Below, piece by piece: positions 1-10,035 of a stretch of 64,000 nt of DNA. This stretch comes from JAPPKS01 sp963667895 (GTDB taxonomy: Bacteria; Poribacteria; WGA-4E; PCPOR2b), in contig OZ245030.1 of the NCBI GenBank assembly GCA_965223985.1, positions 3,968,001 through 4,032,000 of the forward strand, read 5' to 3'. The notes below the pieces were generated by a model. That model saw nothing but the letters and a program-made list of their open reading frames with translations, had not been told where the DNA came from and ran no database searches. The stretch's first letter is position 1, and each line of letters begins with the position of its first letter. Position numbers and translations under genes: made by a program.

Positions 1-2273
1 GAATCGACGGACGTGGCACCTATTCCTACCTCGTCACTATCAACGGGTTTTCCCCTGTCATTCCGAGCTGGGTCGGCGCCGATTCGAAAACTGACACGAG
101 CTTGAAAAACGTAGAAATTACCCGCCGTTACCTTCATCCGCCTCTCCAATATCAGGGCAAACCGATAGCGGCGCAGAGTACGACAGAGATTTCCCGCTTG
201 GAAGCCGGGGCTAAGGTGCAGGTCGCTGTAGACATTGTTCATGAACAGAGCGCCGTTACGCCTGACATCGGGGAATATGATCGATATCTTGTTGTCGATG
301 AGTTCTTTCCAGCAGGAACGATTGTCGTCGACGGAAGTGTTGTGGGCGAGTTCCAGCACTACGAGCTCGGAGACGGCGTAATCCGTTTCTACACGCGGCG
401 CGGGGCGCCGCTTACCGGATACAGCTATCAGTTAGTTAGCTACGCGCCCGGCGAATTTCGCGTCCTCCCTACCGTCATCCGGGACCCTCAACACCCGGGT
501 GATATGCGGCTCGGACCGGTGGCTTCGCTGAACGTATTAGCGCCGGGCGAGACGTCTAGTACTTCTTACGAAATGAACAGCGCGGAATACTACGCACTAG
601 GAAAAGCCTATTTCGACGACGGTCAATATGATGAAGCACGGCCCATGCTTGAAGCACTCCCCACTGACAGCCCGCATGACAACGCGAAAGAGACCGCGCA
701 GATGCTGTTGTGGATATACACCACAGAAGACGACTACGGAGCAAAGAACGTCGTCGACGCGTTTGAACGCACTCGCGACCTCTATCCCGAACTCAACATT
801 CCATTAGGCAGGATTCAAGTGGTCAGTTCGGCATATCGCGATATTGGCGAGTTTGAGCGTGCAATGTCGGTTCATCGTTCCACAATCGAATCCAGCTTTG
901 CAAACGACGCGGGTGTCAGCGCGGCAATTCAGGACGAAGGCGAGTTTCTGCGTTCGTTGGACTACATAGAAGGTTTGTGGCGAGAATATCCCGACACCGC
1001 CACGACCATCCCCGCCTACTTTGCAATTGCACAGTCGCTCTATGCGAGTGTAGACAGCGAGATCAAGCGTGTCAACGATGCAAATTCAGAGACAATGTCC
1101 AAATCGGAAAACCTAAATCGGACAGTGCGGATGCTCTCTCAATTCTTGAGCCTGTATCCGACAAACCCTCTCGCCGACGATGCAGCATTTTCTCTGGCGA
1201 ACGCTCTACTAGATGTCGAAGACTTCCGGAGTGTAGTGCGGTTATGTCAGATGATTCAGGCGCATCATTCGGAAAGTAGTCTCCTGAGCAGTTTCCAGTA
1301 TGTGGAGGCGTTAGGGCTCTTCGCCCTTAATGACTACGACAACGCGATCGCAGCGGCGGCACGCGTCGCATCCGGCGAAAGCGAAGACCGTGACTTTGCG
1401 CGTTACATCATCGGGCAAATCTATCACGCACAGGACAAACCGCAGAAAGCGATTGAATGGTACAGCAAAGTCAGGAAAATCTACCCTGACGCAGATGAAT
1501 CCATCGCTCACTTTGAAGCACAGCAGATTGCATTCCCCGAAGTCACAGTCATACGCCCGGATCCGGATGCCCAGGTAGATTTGAAATTCAAATTTCGGAA
1601 CATTAACTCGGTAGTTATTGAAATCTACCGAATCAATCTAATGAATCTCTTCCTCCGCGAAAAAGACCTCGGTCGCATCGCCAATGTGCACCTCGCGGGA
1701 ATCGAGCCCGACATCAGCCAAACCCTTGAATTTGGTGACGAACATGATTTTATTGAGGTATCCGGCAAATTCCCTCTGCACATCACGGACGAGGGAGCGT
1801 ACCTCGTCATCTGCCGCGGCGGCAATCTGTTCACTAGCGGATTAGTCTTGATTACGTCGTTGAAGATTGAGGTACAGGAGGGCGCAGAGAGTGGTCGCGT
1901 GCGTGTCGTTGTACGGGACACAGTTGCGGGGAAATACCAGTCCAAGGTACATGTTAAAGTCGCTTCTTCCGAGAATGAACATCTGATCTCCGGCGAGACA
2001 GATCTCCGCGGAATCTTCATCGCAGACGGTTTACACGGTACGATAACGGTCATCGCCCGCGACGGCATGAACCGTTATGCGTTCCATCGCGGCGATGTGT
2101 GGCTTGGACCCTCGCCGTCCGAATCAGAAACCACCCCCAGCCCACACGCAGCGGCAGACTATCGCCAGCACCTCAAACGCAAGAATCAAGAGATTCAATC
2201 GTCAAATCTTGAGACATTTGACCGCCTGCGTCGACAATCTCGCAGTGGGGTCCAACTACACCGCGCTTATTGA
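1..2273 (+). CDS. Alpha-2-macroglobulin-like protein with TPR region, C-terminal part (5' end outside window)
   Basis: The reading frame is open from the first base of the window, so this is the C-terminal part of a longer gene; the first in-window start-like codon (TTG at 102) is not a true start. The first ~180 residues resemble the C-terminal domains of bacterial large alpha-2-macroglobulin-like proteins: a segment ending in 'VVDEFFPAGTIV', then 'YAPGEFRVLPTVIRD' and 'LNVLAPGE'. About 300 residues of helical TPR-like repeats follow ('YYALGKAYFDDGQYDEARPML', 'YIIGQIYHAQDKPQKAIEWY'), then a beta-rich tail. Proteins of this class are usually secreted or envelope-anchored and are thought to trap proteases or have structural roles; neither is demonstrated here. 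No thioester motif is visible in the part present. The stop is TGA at 2271-2273. The assignment is by recalled family pattern. Confidence 0.6.
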   Translation, partial: IDGRGTYSYLVTINGFSPVIPSWVGADSKTDTSLKNVEITRRYLHPPLQYQGKPIAAQSTTEISRLEAGAKVQVAVDIVHEQSAVTPDIGEYDRYLVVDEFFPAGTIVVDGSVVGEFQHYELGDGVIRFYTRRGAPLTGYSYQLVSYAPGEFRVLPTVIRDPQHPGDMRLGPVASLNVLAPGETSSTSYEMNSAEYYALGKAYFDDGQYDEARPMLEALPTDSPHDNAKETAQMLLWIYTTEDDYGAKNVVDAFERTRDLYPELNIPLGRIQVVSSAYRDIGEFERAMSVHRSTIESSFANDAGVSAAIQDEGEFLRSLDYIEGLWREYPDTATTIPAYFAIAQSLYASVDSEIKRVNDANSETMSKSENLNRTVRMLSQFLSLYPTNPLADDAAFSLANALLDVEDFRSVVRLCQMIQAHHSESSLLSSFQYVEALGLFALNDYDNAIAAAARVASGESEDRDFARYIIGQIYHAQDKPQKAIEWYSKVRKIYPDADESIAHFEAQQIAFPEVTVIRPDPDAQVDLKFKFRNINSVVIEIYRINLMNLFLREKDLGRIANVHLAGIEPDISQTLEFGDEHDFIEVSGKFPLHITDEGAYLVICRGGNLFTSGLVLITSLKIEVQEGAESGRVRVVVRDTVAGKYQSKVHVKVASSENEHLISGETDLRGIFIADGLHGTITVIARDGMNRYAFHRGDVWLGPSPSESETTPSPHAAADYRQHLKRKNQEIQSSNLETFDRLRRQSRSGVQLHRAY

Positions 2274-2537
2274 TAATGACTTAAGTTGGAGCAGAATTAT
2301 AGACTGAATCACTGCTTTCTCGGCTCACACTGGCAACACGAAATCAAGACCGACTCAACTTCCTGTCAGGAACCCGCGAACTCAACAGCTTGCGTGGATT
2401 GGCGATTCAAGCTGTTCGCATACTGTGAGGCGCATCGGTTCATGCCCGCTATAACTTCTATCGGATGTGCCTGCTACTAAGGTCGTCAACACTTTTTTCC
2501 CATCGTCTTCCGTAGGGCAAAGAACTTCTGCCTCAAT

Positions 2538-4573
2538 TCACTTCTCTTCTCTACTGTGGCCCTGTAGATTTAATTTCTCTCTTTGCGCCCCTGTAACTCG
2601 ATCTGCGTCTGCTTCAGTGTGAATTACATGCGTTGTAATAAACACCATGAGCTCCGTTTTTTCGATCCGCATGTCAGTTCGCCGAAACAGCCTGCCCAAC
2701 AGTGGAATGCTGCCCAAAACCGGTATCTTGTGCACCGTCTCCGTCTTGTCGTCCTTGATCATTCCACCGATGACCATCGTCTGTTTGTCCTTAATTGTCA
2801 CGAACGCCGACGCCTCACGTGTGGAGATAATTGGAGCATCAAATAGTGTAAATTCAACCAAGCTGTTAATCTGTTGATTGACGTCAAGCGAAACCGTGCC
2901 CGATCGATTAATTCGCGGTGTTACGGTCAGGATGACGCCAACATCTCGGAAATCCGTATAGTTAGGATGCCGCCTGTAGCTGTTTCCTGCGTACTGACCA
3001 AAAAGGGCACAGCTTGACCGACGTTTATAATTGCCTCTTGGTTGTTTCTCGTCATAATACGCGGTGTGGAAAGTATATTGACCTTTGTGTTCTTCGTCAA
3101 GGCGTGGAGCATTGAGTTAAGTTTGCCAGAGAGGATGCCATATTTCAATCCGAATATCTCTTCAGACAGTCCGAAATTGTTCGCCCCTTGCTGCTGATAG
3201 GTTTTGTCGCTGTAAGTTGTGCCCTGCTCCCACATCCACTCGACCCCGAATGCGCTTTCGTCATCGAATGTTACCTCAATAATCTGCGCTTCAATAAGGA
3301 CTTGGGGCAGTAGAACATCGAGTTGCTTGACTAGTTTTTCAACGGCGGGAAAATTTCGCACGAACGTTGTTATAAGCAGTGCGTTTGTCTCCTCATCGGC
3401 AACAATTTTCACATTGCCTGTGAGTCCTCGCGCGGCATCAGCCGATTGTGCACTAGAGCCTAACGCGCCGGTGGATATCGATCTGCCGCCAAATCCTCCA
3501 AATCCCCCGAACCCGCCGCCAGTAAAGACATCACGCGCCGCACTGGAAAAGGCTAGGTTTAGTTCACTGGCTATCTCACTTGCATCTCCAAATTCGAGCG
3601 AAAATACCCTCGTTTCTGGCTCCGAATTGCGCTGGGTGTCTAGCTCTGACACTAGATTGCGAATAACTGCCAGGTTAGGCTGGCTAGCGGACACGATTAG
3701 TGAGTTGGTGTTCTCATCAGCGACCGCTTTGACTTCACCTAACAATTGCAGCGCTCCACCTTGTTTCAGGGTATCTTCATTAGGGGGAGATTCGCCCGTA
3801 CCAAACTGGCCCCGATCGCCAAATCCCCCACGGCGTCTCCTTTGTTGCCGTTCCTGTACCGCTGCGGTTTCAGTATCCTTGGGCTTCTCATACAGTTTTG
3901 TTATGACTTCTGCTAACTTAGCAGCATCGGCATATTGCAACGAAAACACCTCAATCTTGATACGATCTGCCATTGAAATGTCCAGTTGCTTCACAACTTC
4001 AGCTAACCTCTTAATGTTCGCCGACGATGCGGTGATGATTAAGGTGTTAGTCTGACCATAGGCGGTCATCACACCGTATTTAGGCACATAATCCTTGAGA
4101 TCTTTGACAAGCTGTTTTGCATCTGCCGAAGAGAGCGGCATCACCTGCGTGGTAATGGTATCGTCGGATTTCATTGCTGCCGGGTCACTTCCGACCTGTA
4201 TCGGTGTGGCTTCTAGTTTTGCCTCTGACAAGGGTACAATTTTCATACTCCGTCCATTGACGATGCTAGTATATCCTTTGATTGCAAGGGTCGTGTTCAG
4301 CACCGAAAACGCCTCGTCTAGCGGTATGTCGTCAGGACTGATGATCGTGACGCGCATATCCAAGTCCGCCGATTTGACAATAGTGTAGCCAGCTGCCTCG
4401 GAGATGAATTCCAAGATATGATCGAGCGAAGCGTCTTTGAATCGCATCGAGATGCGTTTCGATTCAGAATCACCTTCGATACTTTCGTCTTCCCCGAATG
4501 CCATAATTGATACCAGCAGCAGAAAGAACAGTGAACAGCTGAGATAGAATGACCATTGTTGAGATTTTGTCAT
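2538..4573 (-). pseudogene. gspD: GspD/PilQ-type secretin, frameshifted near the C-terminus
   Basis: An outer-membrane secretin of a type II secretion or type IV pilus system. The frame from 4573 has a signal peptide, an N0-like domain ('ISMRFKDASLDHILEFISEA'), repeated N1-N3 domains separated by Gly/Arg-rich linkers, and the start of the secretin core ('GQAVPFLVSTQETATGG'). It then runs out of frame and stops at 2927. The missing core continues in another frame from about 2966 to 2538 ('NYTDFRDVGVILTVTPRI', then 'VIGGMIKD' and 'VLGSIPLLGRLF'). The total span is 2036 nt, one base short of a whole number of codons, so a single-base deletion near 2962-2968 explains the break. The start ATG overlaps the stop of the upstream gene (ATGA). 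Either a real mutation or a sequence error is possible; the neighbouring gene is also broken. Confidence 0.85.
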
Positions 4574-5256
4574 TGATTACGGTCCTTTTTGCTCCTGTTT
4601 GGCATCCTTCGGAAACGGTTGTTATCTCCGTCGTAACCGGAATTCGACTTGCGTTCCGGAGTTGCGTATGTTCTGTCACTGGCTTTCGGTGTTTTAGCTG
4701 TGCTGGCGGCGTCCAATCGCAGCCGACCATCCGCTCCATATTCAATACTTTCGCCAAGAGCTAGCTGAACCATCGCCTCGCCGCGAACTAACGTGATATG
4801 TTCAGAAATTATCTCCTGTACAAGTGCGTCCTTTAATATGTCGCCGCGCCGGAGAAACGCCGCATCATCCTCTTTCCTGTTTTCGATAACAGCAATCCAT
4901 TCCCCTCCGTGTTTCGCAATCCCGGTCAGAATTAGTTTGTAGGTCGCTGGGCGCGGGGGCGGCGCACTGTCAATCGGTTCACGAATGTTCTTAGGGGCGG
5001 ATTCTTCCGGCAGTTGCACCTCCTTTTTCCAGCCTAACGGTCGAAACAGGTTGTTTTCGGCGATAACCTCGAAACCCTATTGTTCTCGGTTAAGGTAAAT
5101 AAACCGTTTATTTCGGAAATTTCCGGGCTCAGATGAAGCCGCATGTGGCAGAGAACCTATCGGATCGAAAGGTTTATCGTTACGACAACATTCGAAAATG
5201 ACAATGCTGGCAATTATTCCTAAAACAGCAATTCCAACAACTGTTGCTTGCTTCAT
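4570..5256 (-). pseudogene. GspC/PilP-like pilus or secretion protein with in-frame amber codon
   Basis: Read from the ATG at 5256, this frame gives an N-terminal membrane segment ('VVGIAVLGIIASIVIF'), a low-complexity linker, then a TAG codon at 5079-5077 (codon 60). It continues in the same frame with 'NNLFRPLGW' and a domain typical of GspC/PilP proteins ('LILTGIAKHGG', 'FLRRGDIL', 'VTL'-type strands, 'LALGESIEY'). In T2SS and T4P the C protein links the inner-membrane platform to the secretin, matching its place directly upstream of gspD with an ATGA overlap. A shorter product from the GTG at 5019 would lack the membrane anchor and the conserved NLFRPLG motif. Other genes here end in TAG, so general amber recoding is unlikely; nonsense decay or a sequence error is more likely. 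Confidence 0.6.
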
Positions 5257-5495
5257 AGGTTATTATTACCTCTGAGAATCTCCACTAACGCCAACATCCC
5301 TGTACCCAAACTCAGCCGCCTGGGCGTTTTTTGCCATTGTCCTGAGACCCACGCCCCGCGCGCGTTATGCTCCCATCTGCCGCCCCCGGTGTCTTGCCGC
5401 CCAAAGCGAGCGAGGCTGCCAGCAGATTCAATGGCACTGTTGACAGTAGTAGTATTGGACAAATGACAGTCCAATTGGTTCGTTTTTTTGCTCAC
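5253..5495 (-). CDS. Unrecognised small ORF upstream of the gspC-like gene
   Basis: An 80-residue frame from a GTG at 5495. Its stop overlaps the ATG of the gspC/pilP-like gene (ATGA), as is usual for translationally coupled operon genes, which is the main reason for listing it. No ribosome binding site is evident before the GTG and no family is recognised. The sequence has no membrane segment; its middle is Gly/Arg/Trp-rich ('GGGRWEHNARGAWVSGQW'). It could be the remnant of an upstream pilus/secretion gene (GspM/PilO position), since the two downstream genes are also damaged, or it could be a chance frame. Confidence 0.25.
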   Translation of the reverse strand: MSKKTNQLDCHLSNTTTVNSAIESAGSLARFGRQDTGGGRWEHNARGAWVSGQWQKTPRRLSLGTGMLALVEILRGNNNL

Positions 5496-5668
5496 GGATG
5501 TAACTTAGGTCTCACCCGGCACAGAGGTTTCGTGTAACCTCAGCGATTAATCCAGTAGTCTACACGCAGAAAAATCCCCGTTAGCGGGAACATCCGCAGA
5601 GAATCCGCGTCTTAATAGTAAGTGTATACTTTGCGGTTACACGACAATCCAACACTTCGGAGATTTTG

Positions 5669-8467
5669 ATGGCGCATAATGACGCGGAACTCATAAAGCG
5701 TACGTTGAACGGCGATAAGAACGCATTCGGCTTCTTGGTGGACAAATACAAGGGCGCTGTCCATGCCCTCGCTTACCGCAAAATCGGAGACTTTCACATC
5801 GCCGAAGACATTACGCAAGAAACCTTCCTCAAGGCATATCAGAAACTATCAACGCTGAGATGCCACGCAAACTTCCCAGGCTGGTTGTATGTGATTGCAG
5901 CGCGGTGCTGCATCTCCTGGCTTCGAGAGAATCATCACCCAACGCAATCTCTTGACCAGGTAGACGAAGCACAGATTACCGCGTCGGCAGACACGAGATA
6001 TTCGGACGATCGCGTTCGTAATCGACTTCAGGATGCGCTTGAAAACCTACCTGAAAGCGACAGGACCATTCTGACGTTGCACTACCTGGGCGGGATGACC
6101 TACGAGGAGGTGAGTCGATTCATCGGCGCTTCAACCAGCGCCATCAAGAACCGGCTCTATCGCGCTCGACACCATCTAAAGGAGGAGCTAATCAAAATGA
6201 TACATCAAACTTGGGGGGCTTTCCAACTTCCACCAACTTTCACGCAGCAGTTGGTTGAACAAATCTATCGTGTTAGCCCGACTCCAACACCGAGCGACAG
6301 ACCGCAGCTGCCTTGGATCACCGCGATAACGCTCGGCGTGGCGGCGCTTGTTGTGGTAGGCATGATAGCGACATCGGAATTCCAGCAACCCTATTCTCTC
6401 AACCCATCTACCCCAATAAAGTTAATCGAATTGACGCAGGCACCAGTTGTTGAAACTCCCTTCCAGAAACCGCCACTCTCAAATCACGCTGATGGAGATG
6501 GTAACCCTGTCATGGCTCTAGCAGCCGGCGGCGATGATACGACGCAGACAGAAAAACCGCGGGGAAGCATTTCCGGACGCGTCATCTACGCAGATTCTGG
6601 CAAACCTGCCGCTAACGTGCCAGTTCTCGCATTCGCTCTGCAGTCAAGCATAGAAAAGGAAATAGTCGGTCATACGGGGGCAGATGGCGCCTATATCCTT
6701 AAAGATGTGCGCCCCGGATTGTATACCGTTATGATTGGTGATACTTGGCGTTGGCATGAGACATCTGATTGGCGGGCTCCAGCTCATGAAGGAATTAATG
6801 TAAAACAAATGAAGACATCCAATGGTGTTGATTTCCTGTTGACGCCGGGGGTATTTATCAAGGGTCAGGTAACAGATGGCGACACCGGGCAGCCACTTGA
6901 ACAGATGTTAATTAGGGTATACGATGCTACTCATCCGCCTCGTCAGGGTATAGGGCATATGTTGACAACCGATGCAGATGGGCGGTATCAAATTCGTGTT
7001 ACGTCCGGTCCGGTGAGCATTTCCATTGTGACGACCGACACAGGGTATTACATAGAACACCCCGAATCTCCACACGAATATAGCGAAGAAATCAAAGAAA
7101 ATGAAACCCGATCCGGATTCGATTTTATCTGTTATCTCGGAAATAACATCCATGGAATCGTCCAAACTGAAGATGCTAAACCGGTGGTCGGAGCGACCGT
7201 TGAACCCCATGGCGATGCTCCGTTCCACGCAAGAACGGTGACAGATGAAGAGGGGCGCTTTACACTGAAGGGCGTGCCTCGACAAATTGAAAGTGCGATT
7301 ATAACCGCCAAATACAATGATTATGAATTGTACGGGGAGGAAAAATGGATTAACAAGCAAGCGGAACCTCTTGCCATCAAAGTAGTTCGTCTATTCGCCG
7401 CTACGATTGGCGGTCGAGTGATAGATCGTGCAGGTAAGCCGGTAGACAGTGCTGGAATCGGACTGGTTCGGGAGACTGACGTCGGAAACTGGGAATTAGT
7501 TCCTTTTGTACAGACCGACTCAAAAGGCAACTTTACTGTGGGGCCCAAAACGCCCTTGAATTCGCTGAAGGTTGGCAAAAGGCATAGGTTATATGCGACA
7601 GCAGAGGGCTACGGACTGGTATCTTCCGATTGGTTTGCCTTGCAAGACGGCTTCCAACGTATTCCCGACCTCGTGCTGCCAAGCGCAAGACTCTTCGTTG
7701 CCGGACAAGTTGTTGATTGGCGGGGGCAGCCCGTCGGAGCCGCGAACGTCAGAATAGACGACACTCATACTCATACCGCCTTTGCTCGCACCATTTCTGA
7801 TGTGGATGGCAAATTCCGAGTAGAAAATATTAGCGATCCCCGCGTGCATATATTTGCATATGCTAAAGGTTACTACGGTTCCGATCAGAGCCTAGTGTAT
7901 GAGGCGAACCGAGAGGACCTGCGTGTAGTTTTATCGCCGGACAAACCAATGATTCGCGATGAGTCAGGAAACACCATTAGTTTTGATAGCCATACCTTTC
8001 CGCATCCGCTGGAGGGCAGTGCCGCTCCTGAGTTGAAGGTTGACCGTTGGTTCAACACCGAACCGATTGCATTGAATTCCTTGCGCGGTAAGGTTGTTGT
8101 CCTGAATTTCTGGTCTGCGTTGTCGTCCTGCCGCGAATCTTGCGCCGTTTGGTTTCCTGCACTTAATCGTATTCACGACCAATATAGCGACAAAGGGGTC
8201 ATCGTAATCGGAGTACATAGGTCTGCAGATCTACAACATCACGCCGATATCCAAGCGGCTATTGACAAGGAGGAAATCCGATACCCGATTGGTATCGCGA
8301 CAAAGTCAAAGAATGAGCAGGATATATTCGGTGCGACGTTCAAGGACTACGCCGTAAAGGGACCGCTTCCAACAATCTGCTTCGTCGACAAGGCGGGCAA
8401 ATTGAGAACTCTGTTTCTCATCGGAGGTTCAATTGAGGCGAAGGTGCTCGCGTTATTGAACGAGTAA
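5669..8467 (+). CDS. ECF sigma factor fused to carboxypeptidase-regulatory-like repeats and a C-terminal thioredoxin/redoxin domain
   Basis: 932 residues from ATG 5669. Residues ~5-180 form an ECF sigma-70 factor: region 2 ('AEDITQETFLKAY') and region 4 ('LPESDRTILTLHYLGGMTYEEVSRFIG', here in two parts). After a short linker comes one membrane segment near residues 215-240 ('ITAITLGVAALVVVGMIA'). Then come about five beta-sandwich units of the CarboxypepD_reg/Cna-B type, each with the pattern 'SGRVIY..GKPAANVPV..GAYILKDVRPG'. The last ~150 residues are thioredoxin-like ('LNSLRGKVVVLNFWSALSSC'), but the usual CxxC is replaced by C-R-E-S-C, so redox activity is uncertain. The topology puts the sigma part inside and the redoxin outside the membrane. 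An anti-sigma-like or signal-transducing single chain is an inference. An upstream TTG at 5666 is possible but less likely. Confidence 0.85.
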   Translation: MAHNDAELIKRTLNGDKNAFGFLVDKYKGAVHALAYRKIGDFHIAEDITQETFLKAYQKLSTLRCHANFPGWLYVIAARCCISWLRENHHPTQSLDQVDEAQITASADTRYSDDRVRNRLQDALENLPESDRTILTLHYLGGMTYEEVSRFIGASTSAIKNRLYRARHHLKEELIKMIHQTWGAFQLPPTFTQQLVEQIYRVSPTPTPSDRPQLPWITAITLGVAALVVVGMIATSEFQQPYSLNPSTPIKLIELTQAPVVETPFQKPPLSNHADGDGNPVMALAAGGDDTTQTEKPRGSISGRVIYADSGKPAANVPVLAFALQSSIEKEIVGHTGADGAYILKDVRPGLYTVMIGDTWRWHETSDWRAPAHEGINVKQMKTSNGVDFLLTPGVFIKGQVTDGDTGQPLEQMLIRVYDATHPPRQGIGHMLTTDADGRYQIRVTSGPVSISIVTTDTGYYIEHPESPHEYSEEIKENETRSGFDFICYLGNNIHGIVQTEDAKPVVGATVEPHGDAPFHARTVTDEEGRFTLKGVPRQIESAIITAKYNDYELYGEEKWINKQAEPLAIKVVRLFAATIGGRVIDRAGKPVDSAGIGLVRETDVGNWELVPFVQTDSKGNFTVGPKTPLNSLKVGKRHRLYATAEGYGLVSSDWFALQDGFQRIPDLVLPSARLFVAGQVVDWRGQPVGAANVRIDDTHTHTAFARTISDVDGKFRVENISDPRVHIFAYAKGYYGSDQSLVYEANREDLRVVLSPDKPMIRDESGNTISFDSHTFPHPLEGSAAPELKVDRWFNTEPIALNSLRGKVVVLNFWSALSSCRESCAVWFPALNRIHDQYSDKGVIVIGVHRSADLQHHADIQAAIDKEEIRYPIGIATKSKNEQDIFGATFKDYAVKGPLPTICFVDKAGKLRTLFLIGGSIEAKVLALLNE

Positions 8468-8494
8468 CCTAATATATCCCGGTTCGCTTTCCAT

Positions 8495-8640
8495 GCGACC
8501 GTGCGGCAAGATCCTCCCCCCTACCAAGGGCGAACCGGAGGAGGGCACTCATTTTCTCCCCCTTGCCAAGGGGGAGCTTGACGCAAAAATTCTCCCCCTT
8601 ACTAAGGGGGAGCGAAAGGGGGTTCATAATTGAATCCCCA
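8495..8640. repeat. Cluster of CTCCCCCTT/AAGGGGGAG hairpin repeats
   Basis: Three short inverted repeats of the form CTCCCCCTT-N-CTAAGGGGGAG lie between the sigma-fusion gene and the small HTH gene (around 8512, 8553 and 8590), the last followed by 'cgaaagggggttc'. The same hairpin recurs around 13200-13350, 14260-14430 and 15790-15905. They can fold and might act as terminators or REP-like elements. The short frames across them are not genes. Confidence 0.7.
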
Positions 8641-8995
8641 TTTTCCGACATGCCCTCCGAATCTTATTAATTGCCCCGCCAACCTGTTTCCCATTCCGTG
8701 TCACGCCGAACAGGTGTTGACTGACGACTCGCCGCCCAATCCCAAGGATGCTCCCAATCTCTTCCTGCGTCTTCCCCTCATAGAAGTAGAGTTGCACGCA
8801 ACGCGCCTGCCGGTATGTCAATTCGTTTGCTATAATCTGGCGTATCTGCTGCAAAACCTGCTGTTGCTTCGCGCGATATTCGCTTGAATACACCTCGATC
8901 GCTGGTTGATACTGAAAATAATCTTCCGCACTGAACTGCTCAAAATACTCTGGTGGAACTGGAACTTCCCAAAAGTCCGGGTTGAATTTAGGCAT
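8624..8995 (-). CDS. Small sigma-70 region-4-like helix-turn-helix protein
   Basis: 123 residues. ATG 8995 is preceded by 'aaaggagtagcgatct', a good ribosome binding site. The N-terminal 45 residues are aromatic and acidic ('YFEQFSAEDYFQYQP'). The C-terminal half has a region-4-like HTH: 'LTYRQARCVQLYFYEGKTQE' followed by 'EIGSILGIGRRVVSQHLFG', like sigma factors and phage-type small regulators that recognise DNA but lack core-binding region 2. It probably binds DNA; its target is unknown. Divergent from the sigma-redoxin gene upstream and separated from it by hairpin repeats that its C-terminal codons enter. Confidence 0.65.
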   Translation of the reverse strand: MPKFNPDFWEVPVPPEYFEQFSAEDYFQYQPAIEVYSSEYRAKQQQVLQQIRQIIANELTYRQARCVQLYFYEGKTQEEIGSILGIGRRVVSQHLFGVTRNGKQVGGAINKIRRACRKMGIQL

Positions 8996-9294
8996 AGATC
9001 GCTACTCCTTTAGTAGCCACAAGTTACCCACAAGTGCGTAGGTGCCTATGCCGTTTTCAATACCAACTCAGAGATGAAATTTCTTAGCGATTATTGAGGA
9101 GGACGAGGCACCGTAGCCTTAGACAAAAATGGTCAGGGTGAATTACCGACCGTTTTAAGGTTGTCATTTCCTTCCTCCTTTCCTCTTAATGAAAAACTTT
9201 CCTAAATCGATTATTCTATGTACTACTTAACGATAATCTCGCACGATGCAAACTTCTTCTGTGATTTCGATTGTGATGCCTGTGCTCAACTACG

Positions 9295-9585
9295 CTAATC
9301 CAATTCTTGCGAATCGTCCGAATCTTCCGTGGAGGTTACCCCGGGCCGCTGAAGCAGACCTGAGTGGTGAATGACCCAGTAGACAGCCGCAACAAACAAT
9401 CCGCCAAGGAGTGTTGCAAGAGCCCAAACAACGGGCAAAACTAGAATCGGTTTGCGAGGCAATCTTCTAGCGTCCAGAAATACTGCCACTGCAAAGCTTA
9501 CGTGGACAACGGCAGCGAGTAGAGTAAAACAGAAAGCGAATGCGTCAAAAAAAATTGGGTCCAAGAATTGCCAAATACGCGGCAC
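9295..9585 (-). CDS. Small two-TM membrane protein, unknown function
   Basis: 96 residues from ATG 9585, preceded by 'ggaggaaaagaaggtg'. Two hydrophobic helices ('AFAFCFTLLAAVVHVSFAVAVF' in outline and 'LPVVWALATLLGGLFVAAVYW') flank a short basic loop ('DARRLPRKP'); the C-terminal tail is acidic. No family recognised. The layout resembles small phospholipase-D-nuclease-N-like or DUF-type inner-membrane proteins, but nothing diagnostic is present. The 299 bp upstream to 8995 carry no other gene. Confidence 0.5.
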   Translation of the reverse strand: MPRIWQFLDPIFFDAFAFCFTLLAAVVHVSFAVAVFLDARRLPRKPILVLPVVWALATLLGGLFVAAVYWVIHHSGLLQRPGVTSTEDSDDSQELD

Positions 9586-10035
9586 CTTCTTTTCCTCCTA
9601 TAATATTCGGGGCTAATAAGCGCGGCGCCAAAGCATTACGAGCCGCATAGCGAAAGCCTACATCACAAACAACAACCCCTCAACCCATACACAGGTTCGG
9701 ATGCACTTTTGAAGGGGTTGCGAAAAAAAACTCCTATTGTGCAGGTTGGGTTGAACGATTAATAGCCAGTCCCAATCAACGCAATTTGGCGCTCTCCTTT
9801 AATACAATATTGTCGCGCTGTCAGATAATGAAACGCAACTCTCAACTGAGACATTATAGATGCGTGACTCTCTCAAATCAAGCAAAAATTCTCCCGAGCC
9901 AGACGAACGACTGCAAAATATCGCTTTCGTATGGTACAATAAGGTCACGCCGTAGGATGAGCATCGCACGCGGGACACCGCCGCGGTGTGAGCAACATCG
10001 GCACGATACGATTCGAAGTCAAGGAAGTAATTATT
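9586..10035. other. Intergenic, no gene seen
   Basis: 450 bp between the small membrane protein and the ankyrin gene, transcribed divergently. Promoters for both genes must lie here, but no clear -35/-10 pair is convincing. A run 'gcgaaaaaaaactcc' near 9720 is the only notable feature. Confidence 0.5.

Noticed and set aside
4570..5256. Genome-wide amber recoding suggested by two in-frame TAG codons
   Set aside because: Several intact genes (propeller, 212-aa cas gene, def, nagA) end in TAG, so TAG is a normal stop here.
8469..8651. Short minus-strand frame over the CTCCCC hairpins, and similar frames at 13-16 kb
   Set aside because: They consist of repeat sequence and recur wherever the hairpin family occurs.
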